A program made the position numbers and the translations under genes. From Hemerocallis citrina (taxonomy: Eukaryota; Streptophyta; Magnoliopsida; Asparagales; Asphodelaceae): a stretch of 64,000 nucleotides of DNA. The stretch spans positions 115,668,004 through 115,732,003 of the forward strand of contig CM030363.1 of NCBI GenBank assembly GCA_017893485.1. The letters run 5' to 3'. Positions 33,231-46,400 of the stretch are shown piece by piece; positions within the stretch are counted from its first letter, which is position 1; every line of letters starts with the position of its first letter. The notes under the pieces are model-generated. The model searched no databases and was not told the DNA's origin. It saw only the letters and a list, made by a program, of their open reading frames with translations.

Positions 33231-36200
33231 ATGGTGCTTGCCCTTCTGTTGATTCTGCTGTTTCTAGGTAAAATTTCAAATCGTGGACAATTTTTTATAT
33301 TATTTTTGTTGCCTTCTTGTGTTAAAGGTTAGATTTTTGTGCTTGTTTTGTGGAAATGCCTGGAATTTGTGGGGTGAATGTCGCTGAAATTTGAATGCGA
33401 GGGAAGTAGTGAATTTTGACCAAAAGAGGGGTACTTTGAGAAACACGAATTGATTAGGGCTTGTAGTTATGTTTGTGAGATTATTTGTTTGTTTTTTAAT
33501 TTGAAAGGAAGGAGGTTGGGGAAGTTTTTAAGGTGGAAGTTTAGTATTGGGTACTCACTTTTGAATGAGTAACCTGGAATAGTTCTTAACTGTTAAGAAG
33601 ACATATTAAATAGTAACATGCTTAATTTTCTGTCTAATGCATTAACCATCATAATCAGTCATCGTGTGAGAGGGTAGACATGCATTTTTGTAAATATGTT
33701 GGTGGTATATATGCAAAAGATAGATTAATGCATTTCGAGTAGATGAAGAAATAACACCTTTGCCGCTACCTTTAATCCACTAAATCAACAAACTCCCTCC
33801 GGTTTGTGATTTGGAACACACATTGAGTATCTTAGTGGACTACATTCCAGAACACATAAAACACTTTGAGAGGTTAAATGCATATTGTGGTTGCCTAATC
33901 CTAAAATGTTGTCATTTCTTTTTTTGGGGCCTTATTAATGTGAAGCTACACTCCCAGTTTGATAAGAAAGAAACTTGGAAGATATCTGTAAGGGTATGCA
34001 TGCACAAAATAATCAAGACTGAATATCATAGAGTGGGAACAACTTATTGAAGGCATTCCAGTTGATAATTGGGCCTTATTTTTGCACGAGTAATGTGGTA
34101 TGAGTTCTTAGTTGTTAGAAGATATAATAAAGGTACCATACTTTTAATTTCCTATTGTATCCAATTAATCAACGAAATTAGTAATCAAGTGAGCGTAATT
34201 GAACGAGAGGGTAAAGATGCAGTTCTGTAAATCTTTAGGTGGTATATATGCAAAACATTAGATAAATGCAGTTTGAGTATAGCAAGAAATAACATCTTTG
34301 CTACTATCTATATACCTTAAATTCCAAGAGACCACGTCTTAAGTACTTGGTACATTACAATTTGGAACAGAGAAAACACTTTTGGTTGTTATCTACATAT
34401 TGTGATTGACTAGTTCTATGATTGTCATTTCTTTTTTGGGGACTTATTAATATGAAGCTGCACTCCCAATTGGATAAGAAAAATGCTTAGAAGATGATTA
34501 TATTTGTAGTTGTGTGCATGCATGGAATAGTTGAGTGAACATCAAAGAGTTGGAAGAACTTATTGATAGGAAGTTAACTTCCATAATGGATTTTTTTCAT
34601 CGATTTAATCAAATAAGGCATGTTTCGGTCCTTTTCCCCATTGCTTAGAAAAAGTGAGCCACCGGTTCAGGTACAAGATACTATCATTACCGCCTGGACA
34701 ATTAGACAGGTCCCAACAAAATCGTTAAATGAAGGAGATACATTTAGAGAAAACATAATTTATTTAAGATAAAAACAAGAAAGTAGAACACAAAAGAATA
34801 TTGTGAAGTCTAAACCAACTTTATTGAAGTGTAGAGATGTACAACTACCGTATTTTTCATGTCCCTCGACATGTATTCGTAAAATATGCTAGTCATTTCA
34901 GAATTCCTCGAAATTGAAAAAAAAGTTGACAATAAACTACAAAGTTGCTTCAAAAGCTGAAATATGGAATTTCACGAAATTAGGCAAAGTTGGTGTACTA
35001 TAACCCAGAAAAATTGGTCAATACATCGACTTCTTTTGGAATTTGTCAAACTCAGTAAAAACATTTGATTAACCTACAAAAGATCGTCAAAAGCAGAAAT
35101 TTTTATTTTTTCATAATCAGTTAAAAACGGTGGAACTTCTGGTATCGACAAAATCGATTGTTCCATTAAAGACACTCAAAATACTGAAATTCAGAATTTC
35201 TCGTAATCGGCCAAAATCTGTGGTTTAGCCATAAAGTTGGCTAAAACATCGAGATTTTTTAGAATCTTTTGAAATTGGCCAAAAAATAATGTAGTATGAC
35301 CCACTAGAGCTTGCAAAACACAAGAATTTAGATTTTCTCTTTTTGGACTAACTCACAAAAGTCACCAAAACACGAAAAATCTAAAAATCGAAGTTGATTT
35401 TTTAGTTGATCTTTAGATTTGGAAGAAACGAGTAATGTGCCACGAGTCTTAACAATAAGAAGATATATTAAAGGTAGCAGGCGTAATTTCCTGTTGTATC
35501 TCACAAACAAGCGTAATTAGTCATCGAATGAGTGGGTGGACAAGCATTTTGGAATTCTTTAGGTATACCATAAAAATGACATCTTTGCTGCTGTCTATAA
35601 TACCATAAACTAACAAAGACTGCACTTTAAGCAATCTGGTACATTATAATTTGGAACATTGAATTTGAGAGGTTATCTAAATATTGTGAATTTGTTGGGG
35701 TGGCAATTGGCCCGACCTTGCCCTGGGCCCATTTACGTTCGACCTGGTTATTAGTAGGCTTGGACTATTTATTTCTCATTTTAGGTCGCGTTCGGGCTCA
35801 AGTTTTTAGGCCCAAACAAAATTCTGTCAAGGCTCGGGGGCAAGTGTTTAGGCTTGATGGGCTCGAATCATATTTGGCCATGTGTATGTGCATGTGTATG
35901 TATATGAATGCATGTATATTTATATGTGTATCATGTAAATTCATGATTATCAAAAAAACATGTATATTCATGTATGTAAGGGTGCTTCTATTATAATATA
36001 TATTTTAATCATATATTATTGTATATATGGTTTTGTTATATTATAAAATTATATATTTAAAACTGCAGAAATAGTTTGGGGGCTCAAACTATTTTCGGAC
36101 CTAATTTGGATCCAGGCTTTGGCCCAAGCTTTGAAGTTTGAAGTAGTCCGTCCGGGCTTATGCTTATGTGCAAAATGCAGGCTTGTGCTCGGGCTTATAT

Positions 36201-37425
36201 GGGCATGCCACAATCCCGACCCATTGCTACCCCAATGAATTTTTGATTGGCCAATTCTAAAGTTTTATCATTTCTTTTTTGGGGCTTTTTAATATTACCA
36301 ATTCAATAGGAAAAAGGCATAAAAAATTAAGATATTTGTAGGTTTAACCTTGCACAAATAGTCAAGGTTGAATATCATATGGTTGGATGTTCTTGACAGG
36401 AATTCAGCTTATAGAGTGTATTTTGTAGGATTTAATCAAATAAAAGTCGATTATACCCCTATCCTTAAGTGAAGGAGCACATTTCAGAGAAAAACTTAAT
36501 TCATTGAATATAACAATAAGAAAGTAAAATGCAAAGTTTATGGTGATAACTGTGGATTATAACTCTTTAAATATCATCAAAACAACGAATTTTGGAATTT
36601 CACGAAATTGGCCAAAAACTGTTGACTATAATAGTCTAGGAAGCACGGGTACTTCCAAATAGCCAGTGTACCCGTGTCTGGTGCGTATCGGGTGCCGATA
36701 CTCCTTAGGTCTCCCGGGTGCGTACCCAAGGAGTATCCAATTACGTTTGCAACTTTTTGACACAATTATGTTTAGATAAATGTATGGGCCTGTGCATACC
36801 CTAAGCAGTTAAAATCCCCGATTACGCTCAATTAATTCCCGATTAATCGCTAATCAGAGGCTAAGCGATTATTTTTTAGCGATTTATAATATTTTAATAG
36901 TTAGCGATTTAATTGGGTATAATCGGTCGATTAGTGGTTAATCGGCCGATTTTAAGTGGCCGATTAACCGATTAAATCTCCTCATCTAGTTTTCATGCTC
37001 GTTTGCATTATTTGGGCCCAATCCGACCCAAACTCAAATTCAAATCCAAAATTCAAACCCCTTCTGGTCCTCGCGCAAACCCAAATCAGACATGTTACCA
37101 CTCTCTTCTTCTTCCTCGTGCAAACCCAAACTGATTCTCTTCTTTTTTTTCCGAGCAAACCCCAACTCGACCCACCGTCGCATACTTGACCCGGCCCGCA
37201 TCTGCTGCACCTCCTCTTCTTGCTGCTCGCGCTGCTCATACTCCCTAATTGTTTTTGTTTGATGGAACCAACCAGCAAACCCGACCCGACCCACATCCAG
37301 AATCTAAACTTAGCTCAAACAAAGTACTATCTTCTTTTTCTTTATAATTATATGTTCATATTTGATAATCTCATTATAGTTTTATGTTAGGATTTAGAGC
37401 TGCTACATAATGAAGATTTATCTTT

Positions 37426-37460
<35 letters not shown>

Positions 37461-40400
37461 ACGATTTTTTCGATTTAATCCTCGATTATTTTTCGATTAA
37501 CCGATTAATCACTAATCGCTTCTATGCCGATTAGTTCCGAATACCGATTTTAACTGCCTAGTGCATACCCAAAGAGTATCCAATTTTGTAATACGTGTTT
37601 GCAACTTTTTGACACAATTATGTTTAGATAAATATTTGGGCCCTAGTGTAATTTCAAAAACTTGATGTTTCTAGTTATGATCAAACATAAAATAAGTATA
37701 CCCAATGTTTTTGATAGTTAGGTTATCATTATTTTTCTCCAAAAATGCTCATAACTATAATGTATCCTTAAAGTTCTATGAAATGGTTCAATATTTGCAT
37801 TTTTAACAAGATAAATATTTATTGATTTATATATATAATATAAATATATTATATTTAATGTACCAATCAACGCACCCGTATTCTACTTTTTTGGGAAATG
37901 ACATATCTCCGTACCCGTGTCGTATCGTATCTGCATCCCGTATCCATATTTGTGCTTTATATATAATAGTCGACACAAAATGGCTAAAATAGTGAAATAC
38001 GAAATTTTGCCAAAGCTTCCGAAAATTGTGGACACTAGCCTTCAAAATGTGGTCAAAATAGTGGAATACTGAATTCCACAAAAACGGTCGGAAATTGTAG
38101 ACTACAGCCCACACACAATGTGGACAAAATTGTGAAATATAGAATTTCGTTAAATAGGTCGAGAATAGTGGACTATAGCCCACAAAATGTGGCCATACCA
38201 GTGAAATACAAAGTTTTGAGAAAATAGCTCAAAATCGTGGACTATAGCTCTGTGAAGTTGAAGGCGCGCCTGAGGCGCAAGGCGTAGGTGCCTAGACTAG
38301 TTGCGCTTCCTCCTTACTAGGCATAGCGCATCGAGACACGATTGAGAATGTGAGAGGTCATGAGTTCAAGTTATGCTCACCACTTTTGGTAAGAACATTC
38401 TTTCAATGATTAAGGAAAATATATAATTACTGCACAATATTATATGGAAAAATGACCTTATAATATATGAGAAAATTTCCTTATTGAATTGATTATTATC
38501 GATTGGTCACCTAATGGACGATCCATGTTATCCTTATAATATATGAGAAAATTTCCTTATTGAATTGATTATTATCGATTGGTCACCTAATGGACGATCC
38601 ATGTTATCATGATATATAATCTTATTTATAAATTTTAAACCCCCAAAAAGTAATAGTGCGTCTTAATTAAGTGAGCCTCAAATTGCGCCTTGTGCCTCAG
38701 ACTTTTTATGGGGTAGTGAAGTTTCTTTGCGCCTTTCAGCTCGACTACACTGCTATAGCCCACAAAATTTGGCAAAGGCAGTGTAATAATGAAATTCGCT
38801 AAATTGGCAAAAAATTGTGCCATAGTGAAATACAGAATTTCGCAAGAAATGTCCGAAAATGATAAATTATAGCCTAAACAATTAAATACAAAATTTCTCA
38901 AAACCAGCCGAAAATTCTGGATTATAGCCATCAAAATATGGCTAAAATTTTGATATACAGAATTTTGTAGAAACAGCCGAAAGCTTTGGAATATAGCCCT
39001 CACGATGTGGCCAAAAAGTGAATAGGGAATTTTGCAGAATTTGCTGAAAATGTGGCTAAAACAGTGAAATACAGAATTTCTCAAAAATGACAAAAAATTG
39101 TGTATTAGAGCCTTCAAAATGTGACCAAAATAGCGAAATGCAGAATTTTGCAAAACATGGCCGAAACTATCGGACTAAGCCCTTAAGATTGTGAGGTACA
39201 AAATTTCTCGAAAACAACGAAAAACAGTGGATAGTACAAGTGTGGGTGTGGGCAAAAAACAGAAGTACGAAAATTTGCATAAACGGTCGAAATTTGTGTG
39301 GATATGATCCACAAAATTTGACCGAAATAGTGAAATAAGGAATTGCGCAAAAAATGGCCCAAAACTATGGACTACAGTCCTCACTGTCAGAGGCGGAGCC
39401 AGGATTGCCCAAAAAGGGGGGGAACCAAGTATAGAAGCTTATATATCAATATTTTTTTAAGAATTAACAGCTACAAGATTTGAACCCAAGACCTCTAACT
39501 TGCAAACACTTACTAACATGCTAACCACTCGACCTTAGTAGCACTTGTGTACCTTTTAAGGAGGGACTAGCATTTGGAAAATTGTAAAATTTTAAGAAAT
39601 TCTTAAACTTAATATCGAGTTTTGGCAATGTTGCTGGGTTGAGCCCCTCCCCCTAGCTACCCCTCTGCACACAATGTGGTCATAATAGTGAAATACATAA
39701 TTGTGCGAACGGTCAAAAAATATGGACTATACCCCGAAAATGTCGCTAAAACAATGACATGCATAATTTCTCGAAAACAACAGAAAATTGTGGACTACAA
39801 TCCACAAAATATATTCAAAATTGTAAAATATGGAATTTCGTGATGTTGGCCAAAAAATGTAGACTATAGCCCTAAAACAGTGAAATACAAAATTAATCGA
39901 AAACGACAGAAAATTATGGATTGAGCCTTCAACAATAGAGTGAACTACGGAATTCCATGAAAACAGCCAAAAACTGTGGACTAAAAGCCCACATTATTTC
40001 GCAAAATTGGCCGAATAATGTGGACTATAGCGCACAAAATAGTCATAATAGTGAAATACAAAATTTTGCTAAAATAGCCGAAAACTGTGGAATATAGCCT
40101 ACAAAATTTCCCAAAAAACAGTGAAGTACGGAATTTATCGAAAACAACAGAAAACTTTAGAGTACAACTCTTAAAATGTGTTAAAAAGAGTTGGGTTTTA
40201 TTTTTTCCAGAAAGGGCACTCACTTTATACCCCAGTTATATCCCACTTTAACTCAACTTAAAGATATGAAAAGATAAATTTGAGATAAATTTGTGTTTTT
40301 ACCGATGAAAAAATAGGGCAAATCTGGAGTAATAAGTTAGAGAAACACTACAGTTATGGAGATGAGATTCAGTAAGGTTGAAGATGAATATAAATGGTAT

Positions 40401-43400
40401 TTGTAGGGAAAAGAAGAGGGATTATCAGCCTTTTGGTAAAATGAGAAATGAAGGAGTTTCTCAGCCGTTGGATATAAAAGAATCCAATTAAGTGAGGGGA
40501 AGGGATAATTTTGACATTCTACTCCCATCCCATTAGAGTTGTGGAAAAATATAGCCAAAATAGTGAAATAGAGAATTTCATGAAATTGGTTTCAAAATGT
40601 GGGACTATAGCCCGCCCACAAAATGTCGCCATAACTGTGAAGTACTGAATTTCATGAAATTGACCGAAAACTGTGGATTAAAATAGTGAAACACGAAATT
40701 TCATAACTACTGCTAAAAACTGTGGTTAAAATATTGAATACATAATTTCTCAAAACTGACAAAAAGTTGTGGATTAAAGCGTTCAAAATATGGCAAAAAC
40801 AGTGAAATATAGAATTCTGCAAAACTGATCGAAAACTGTGAAATGTGCTCAAAATAGCGAAATACGGAATTCGCGAAATTGACCGAAAATGTGGACGATA
40901 GCCCACAAAATGTGGCCATAACTGTGAAATACAATTTTTGCGAAAACTAAAATAACGGAATTTCACAAAATTGGCTGAAAATTGTGGACTTTTAGCCTAC
41001 GAAACACGGCCAAAACTGTGAAATACGGAATTTCATGATATACGCATAAAATAGTGGGATATAACCCACAATATGTGGCATAAGCAGTGAAATACATAAT
41101 TTCTCAAAAATGTCGAAAATAGTGGACTATAGGCCTTGAAACTGTGGAATACAATATTTCTCGAAAACTTGTGAAAATTCTGGATTTGCAATGTGGCCAA
41201 AAAAGTGAAGTGCAAAATTTTGCGAAAACGGCGAAACCTGCTGACAATAGCTCATAAAATGGGGCCAAAGCAGTGAAGTATGGAATTCCACAAAAAAACG
41301 ATTGAAAATTGTGGATTACAGCCCACAAAATGTTGCCAAAATAGTGAAATACAGAATATCGAGAAATTGGCCGAAAAATATGGACATTTTGGCAAAAAAT
41401 TGAAAAATAAAGAATTTTGCAGAAACATGTGAAAACTGTTGACTATATAGCTAACTAATTTTGGCAAAAATAGTGAAATAAAGAATTTTGCAAAACCGAA
41501 TGAAAACTGTGGACTATAGCCGACAAAATGTGGTCAAAACAGTTAAATATCAAATTTCACATTATGGGTAGAAAACAGTTAAATATCAATATCAAAATAT
41601 GGTTAAAATAGTGAAATACAGAATTTCGAAAAAAAAGACTAAAAATAGACAGTGGACTATAACCTTCGAAACAGTGACATACATAATTTCTCTAAAACAG
41701 TCGAAAACTCTGAATTATAGTTGTCAAAATTGGCCAAAAAAGTGAAATACCAAATTTTTCAAAAACAGTCGAAACCTGTCTGTTGTATAACCCATAAAAT
41801 GTGGCCAAAAGAGTGAAATATGAAATTGCGTGAAAACAGCCCGAAACTATCAATTGCAGCCCTCAAAATGTGACTAAAATTTATGAAATCTGGAATTTCA
41901 CTAAATTGGTCAAAAACTCTGGATTATACCCCCACAATGTGGCATTAATAGCGAAATACGAAATTGTGCGAAAATGGCCGGATACTATCGACAGTTCTCC
42001 ACAAAATCTGGTTAAAATAGTGAAATGCAGAATTTTTTGAAAATGACTGAAAATTGTTGACAAAATAGTAAAAACGAATTCTGCAAAAATGGTTGAAAAC
42101 AGTGGACTATAGGATACGGCCCACAATGTGGTAAAAAATTGCAAAATACCAAATTTCGTGAAATTGGCTAGAAAATATTGACTACGGCCCAGAAAATGTG
42201 GCCACAATAGTGAAATATAATGTTTTGCAAAAGCAACTGAAAACCGTGTACTATAGCCCATAAAATGAGGTCAAAACAGTTGAATATTGAATTTCGCGAA
42301 TGGGCAAAAAACAGTGGACTATAGTCCACAAATGTGACAAAACCAGTGAAATACAGAACTTTGTAAAAAAAGTCCGAAAACAGCGGACTATAACTCTCAT
42401 TGCTGTGAAATATAGAATTTCTCGAAACAGCCAAAAAATCGGGATTGTAGTCAAAAATTTTACCAGAAAAAATGAACCATATTTTGGGAAATTGGTCGAA
42501 ACCTATTGGGACTCTAAGCCCAAAAAAATTGGGCAATTGTGAAAAAAATGAAATTGTGTGTACATCCCAAAACTGTGGATATAGCCATCAAAATGCGGCT
42601 AAATTAGTGAAAAATGAAATTTCGTAAAATTGGACGAAGTTGTTGACTATAGTCCACACAATGTGGCCATAATAGTGAAATATGGATTTTTGAAAAAACT
42701 GTTGAAAACTATGGATAATTGCCCACAAAATGTGGCAAAAATAGTGAAATGAAGAATTTCTCGAAAACGGCCGAAAATTGTGGATAGCTTTCAAAATATG
42801 GCCAAAACAGTGCAATACGAATTTCAAGAAAATGACCGAAAATAGTGGACTACAACCCACAAACTGTGGTGAAAAGTTGTGAACTACAGAATTTTGTGAA
42901 ATTGGTCAAAAAATGTAGGGCTACAGCTCGAAAAATTTGGCCATAATAGTGAAATACAAAATTTTTAAAAAATAGCTAAAAACCATGGACTATATATAGA
43001 CCACTAAATTTTGCAAAAAACTGTTAAATACGAAATTTTGTGAAGTTGGACGATAAATGTAAACTATATCCCACAAACTGAGGCCAAAACAATGAAATTC
43101 TGAATTTCGCGGTATGGGTTGAAAACAGTGGACTTATAGCCGACAAAATTTGGCCAAAATATTGAAAGACGATTTTTTGAAAAAAAGGCCTGAAAACTGA
43201 TGACTTCCCTTCAAAACAGTGAAATACAAAATTTCTCGTAAACTGTCAAAAACTTTGCATTATATCCCTAAAAATTTGGTCAAATAAGTGTGATACGAAA
43301 TTTTGCAAAAATGGTAGAAAACTGTGGACTAGACCTCAAAATGTGGCCAAAACAGTGATATTTGGAATTGCGTGAAAACTTCTGAAAACCCCCGAAGTAG

Positions 43401-46400
43401 AACATTAACCTAAAAGAATTGAAAGGACCCATTCGGGAACAAGACAACGACATCGTGATTTGAATCTCGACAAAACAATACATCAATGAGTGGTTAATTC
43501 AACAATTTAGTAAAATCTTTTTTTTATATGGAAGAGGTCAAAACTCATGTTTTTTTAATGTAAGAAAAACAAACCCCTTCATTACAAACCCCTTCATTAG
43601 AAAAGTGGAATCTGTTAGAAAAAAGGAGATAGGATTGGAATCGACACATTGATTCTTTTTCAGCTTTTTTTTAACCGTATGCATGTAAAAATGCACGTAC
43701 AGCTCCCAAGGGATAAGATTTTGTCCTAATCAACCGACTTTATTGAGAAAGATTACTTCTTTTACGTCAAGAAGTTGATAGCGAGATAAAATACTGAAAT
43801 ACGTAATTTCTCGAAAATAACCGAAAACTGTGGAGTGGCTGAAACATTGAATTACCGAATTTTGAGAAATTCACTGAAAGTTGTTGAATATAGCTATCAA
43901 AATGTGGTAAAATAGTGAAATACAAAATTTTGTGAAAACAGCCGAAACCTGTGGACTAGCCACAAAATGTAGCTACGACAATGAAATACTACATTTCGTG
44001 AAATGCATAATTTTGCAAAATTAGCCGAAAACATTATGCTATAGCCCACACAATGTGGCCAAAATTGTGAGATGAAATTTCGCGAAAACTGTCGAAACCT
44101 ATGGACTATAACCCACAAATGTGGCTAAAGTAGTGAAGTACAGAATTTCTCGAAAACAGCCAAAGTTGTGGATTAGAGCCTTCTAATTCCGGGCAAATCA
44201 GTGAAATGAGGAATTTCGCGAAAATGGCTAGAAACCGTGGATACATCCCACAAAATGTGGTCAAAATAGTGAATTATGGAATTTTGCAACATTGGCCGAA
44301 AACTATGGACTATAGTCTAATTTTTTTTCCCAAAACAGTATAATACGAATTCCACAATATAGGCAGGAAACAGTTGGATAGTCCACAAAATGTGGCCAAA
44401 ACAGTAAAATACGAAATTTAGCTAAAAATTGCCGGAAAATGTGGGCTTTATCCTAAAAAATTGAGCTAAAACAGTGAAATTCGGAATTTCCTGAAAACGA
44501 CCGAAAACTGTGGGGTGTGCAAATGGGCCCGGTTGGGCGGGTTTGATAGGCTTCTATATTGATACCCAAATTCTAGAGCCTTCTACTCAACCTGACCCAT
44601 ACCCAACCCATACCCAACTGCTTAGTAGTTTGCCAAATCTTAACCCTAAACTTGGAGTCAGGGCAGGTTTTCGGGTCGGGCAGGCTTTCACCTGTTAAAG
44701 GTGTTAAAGGTGGGTACCGGTTGGGTTGGGCGGGCTTTTTTTTCTAACCAGTTTAAGTTATTTCCTAACCTTCAAAACCCACTTATATGCAATAATAAGT
44801 ACCTCACCTTGAGGATTCAAGCACCTTTCTTTTCCCACTAAGCCATTTTTTATTGAACTGCACCAAATCATCTTATTACTATTCAAACTGAACCAAACAT
44901 AACTTTTGGTATGCCATGATCCAACAAGCATCAACTAATCAGAACATGATCCATACTCTCCAAAGCTTCATTGCACAAGAGTAAGTGGGGTGTGACTTGT
45001 TCCATCATGCTTGCTTATTATTTGTTGAAATTGCTGAGCTAAAGTTAAACTTGATTAAAATTTATTTTAACAAAAAGCATTTGGAAAGTTATATTTGATT
45101 TTCTATTATCACTGCGTGCACATTGACATGAAAAATACTATCTAAGTGGTCAAGAAGTAAACTTATGCAGTTGTTGCAAAAGTTTTCATAAATGCAAGAT
45201 CATACTCTAGAAAAGTATTTGGGATTATCTTCTGCTTTCACAGAAACATATATACAGCAAGAGGTAAACAGAGATCAGGTCTTCTAGGAGAGGTCTAACC
45301 ACTTCCCCTCATATTATACAAAACTGACAATACAAAACCTTTTAAGGGAGATCTAGCCACTTCCCCGCAGATTATATTCTCAAAAACCCAATTTATGTTT
45401 TTGGATGGCTATGATTTACTAGTTAACTGCTACTTAATCTACCTACAATATATATGGTCAAAATAGTAAAATACGGAATTTCGGGATTTTTTCTATAGCT
45501 CACAAAATGTGGCTAAAACAGTGAAATACATAATTTCTCGAAAACAACAAAAAACTGTGGAGTACATCCCTCAAAATGTGGCAAAAAAGTGAAGTATATA
45601 AAATTTTGCAAAAACGGTCGAAATTCGTGGATTACAAACCACGAAATGTGGCAAAAACAGTGAAATACTAAATTTCGTTAAATGCATAAGTTCGTGTAAT
45701 TAGCCAAAACTATGTACTATAATCCCTTACAATGTGGCCAAAACAGTGCAATATGGAATTTTGTAAAAACAGTCAAAATCTATGGACTATTGCCCGCAAA
45801 TGTGACAAATAGTGAAATGTAGGATTTCTCGAAAATGGCCAAAAATTGGATTAATGTCTTCAAAATATGACTAAAACAGTGAAGTATGGAATTTCGTGAG
45901 AATGACCAAAAATAGTAGACTGCATCCCACAAAATGCGGTCAAAATAGTGAAGTATGAAATTTCGCATAAAATTGCAAAAAATAGTGGATAAATTGTTAA
46001 GCACTCAAAATAGTGAAATATAGAATTTCTCGAAAATAATCGATAATTCTAGATTATGGCCCTCAAAATGTGGTCAAAATAGCGAAATACGGAATCGTGC
46101 TAAAATGGCCCAATACTATTGATTATAAGCAACAAAATTTGTCAAAATTGTAAAATATAGAATTTCACGAAAACTGTAGACTACCCCTCAAATGTGGCCA
46201 AAAGAGTGAAATACGATAATTTGCAAAAAATTACTGAAAATTGTGGACTACAGCCCCATAAATTGTGACCAACAACAACTACGATAAAAACAAAGCCTTT
46301 TTGCCAACTAGTTGGGGTCTGCTAAATGAGTCCTGATTTTCTATTATGCTCGGTTTACAATATCTTCTGTAAGGCTACAAGCTATCAAATATCTTCTATC

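Larger units (their letters stand above)
33560..36560 (+). repeat. intron 1: large tandem units (~0.8-1.3 kb)
   Basis: Three diverged copies begin near 33560, 34085 and 35425. Shared landmarks are a GTAAT...GAAGATATATTAAAG block, GGTATATATGCAAAA, a CATTTCTTTTTTGGGG block and, in copies two and three, a tail with TTTAGAGAAAA...AACAAGAAAGTA. Copies two and three are each followed by ~69-bp satellite units, so satellite sequence was part of the duplicated segment. Copy three is interrupted by a 541-bp TIR element. Confidence 0.6.

Noticed and set aside
40550..43387. TTTCGCGAAA in the satellite as E2F-binding sites
   Set aside because: The core only partly matches the E2F consensus and is often mutated (CTCGAAA, CACGAAA). 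It is noted as a palindrome only.
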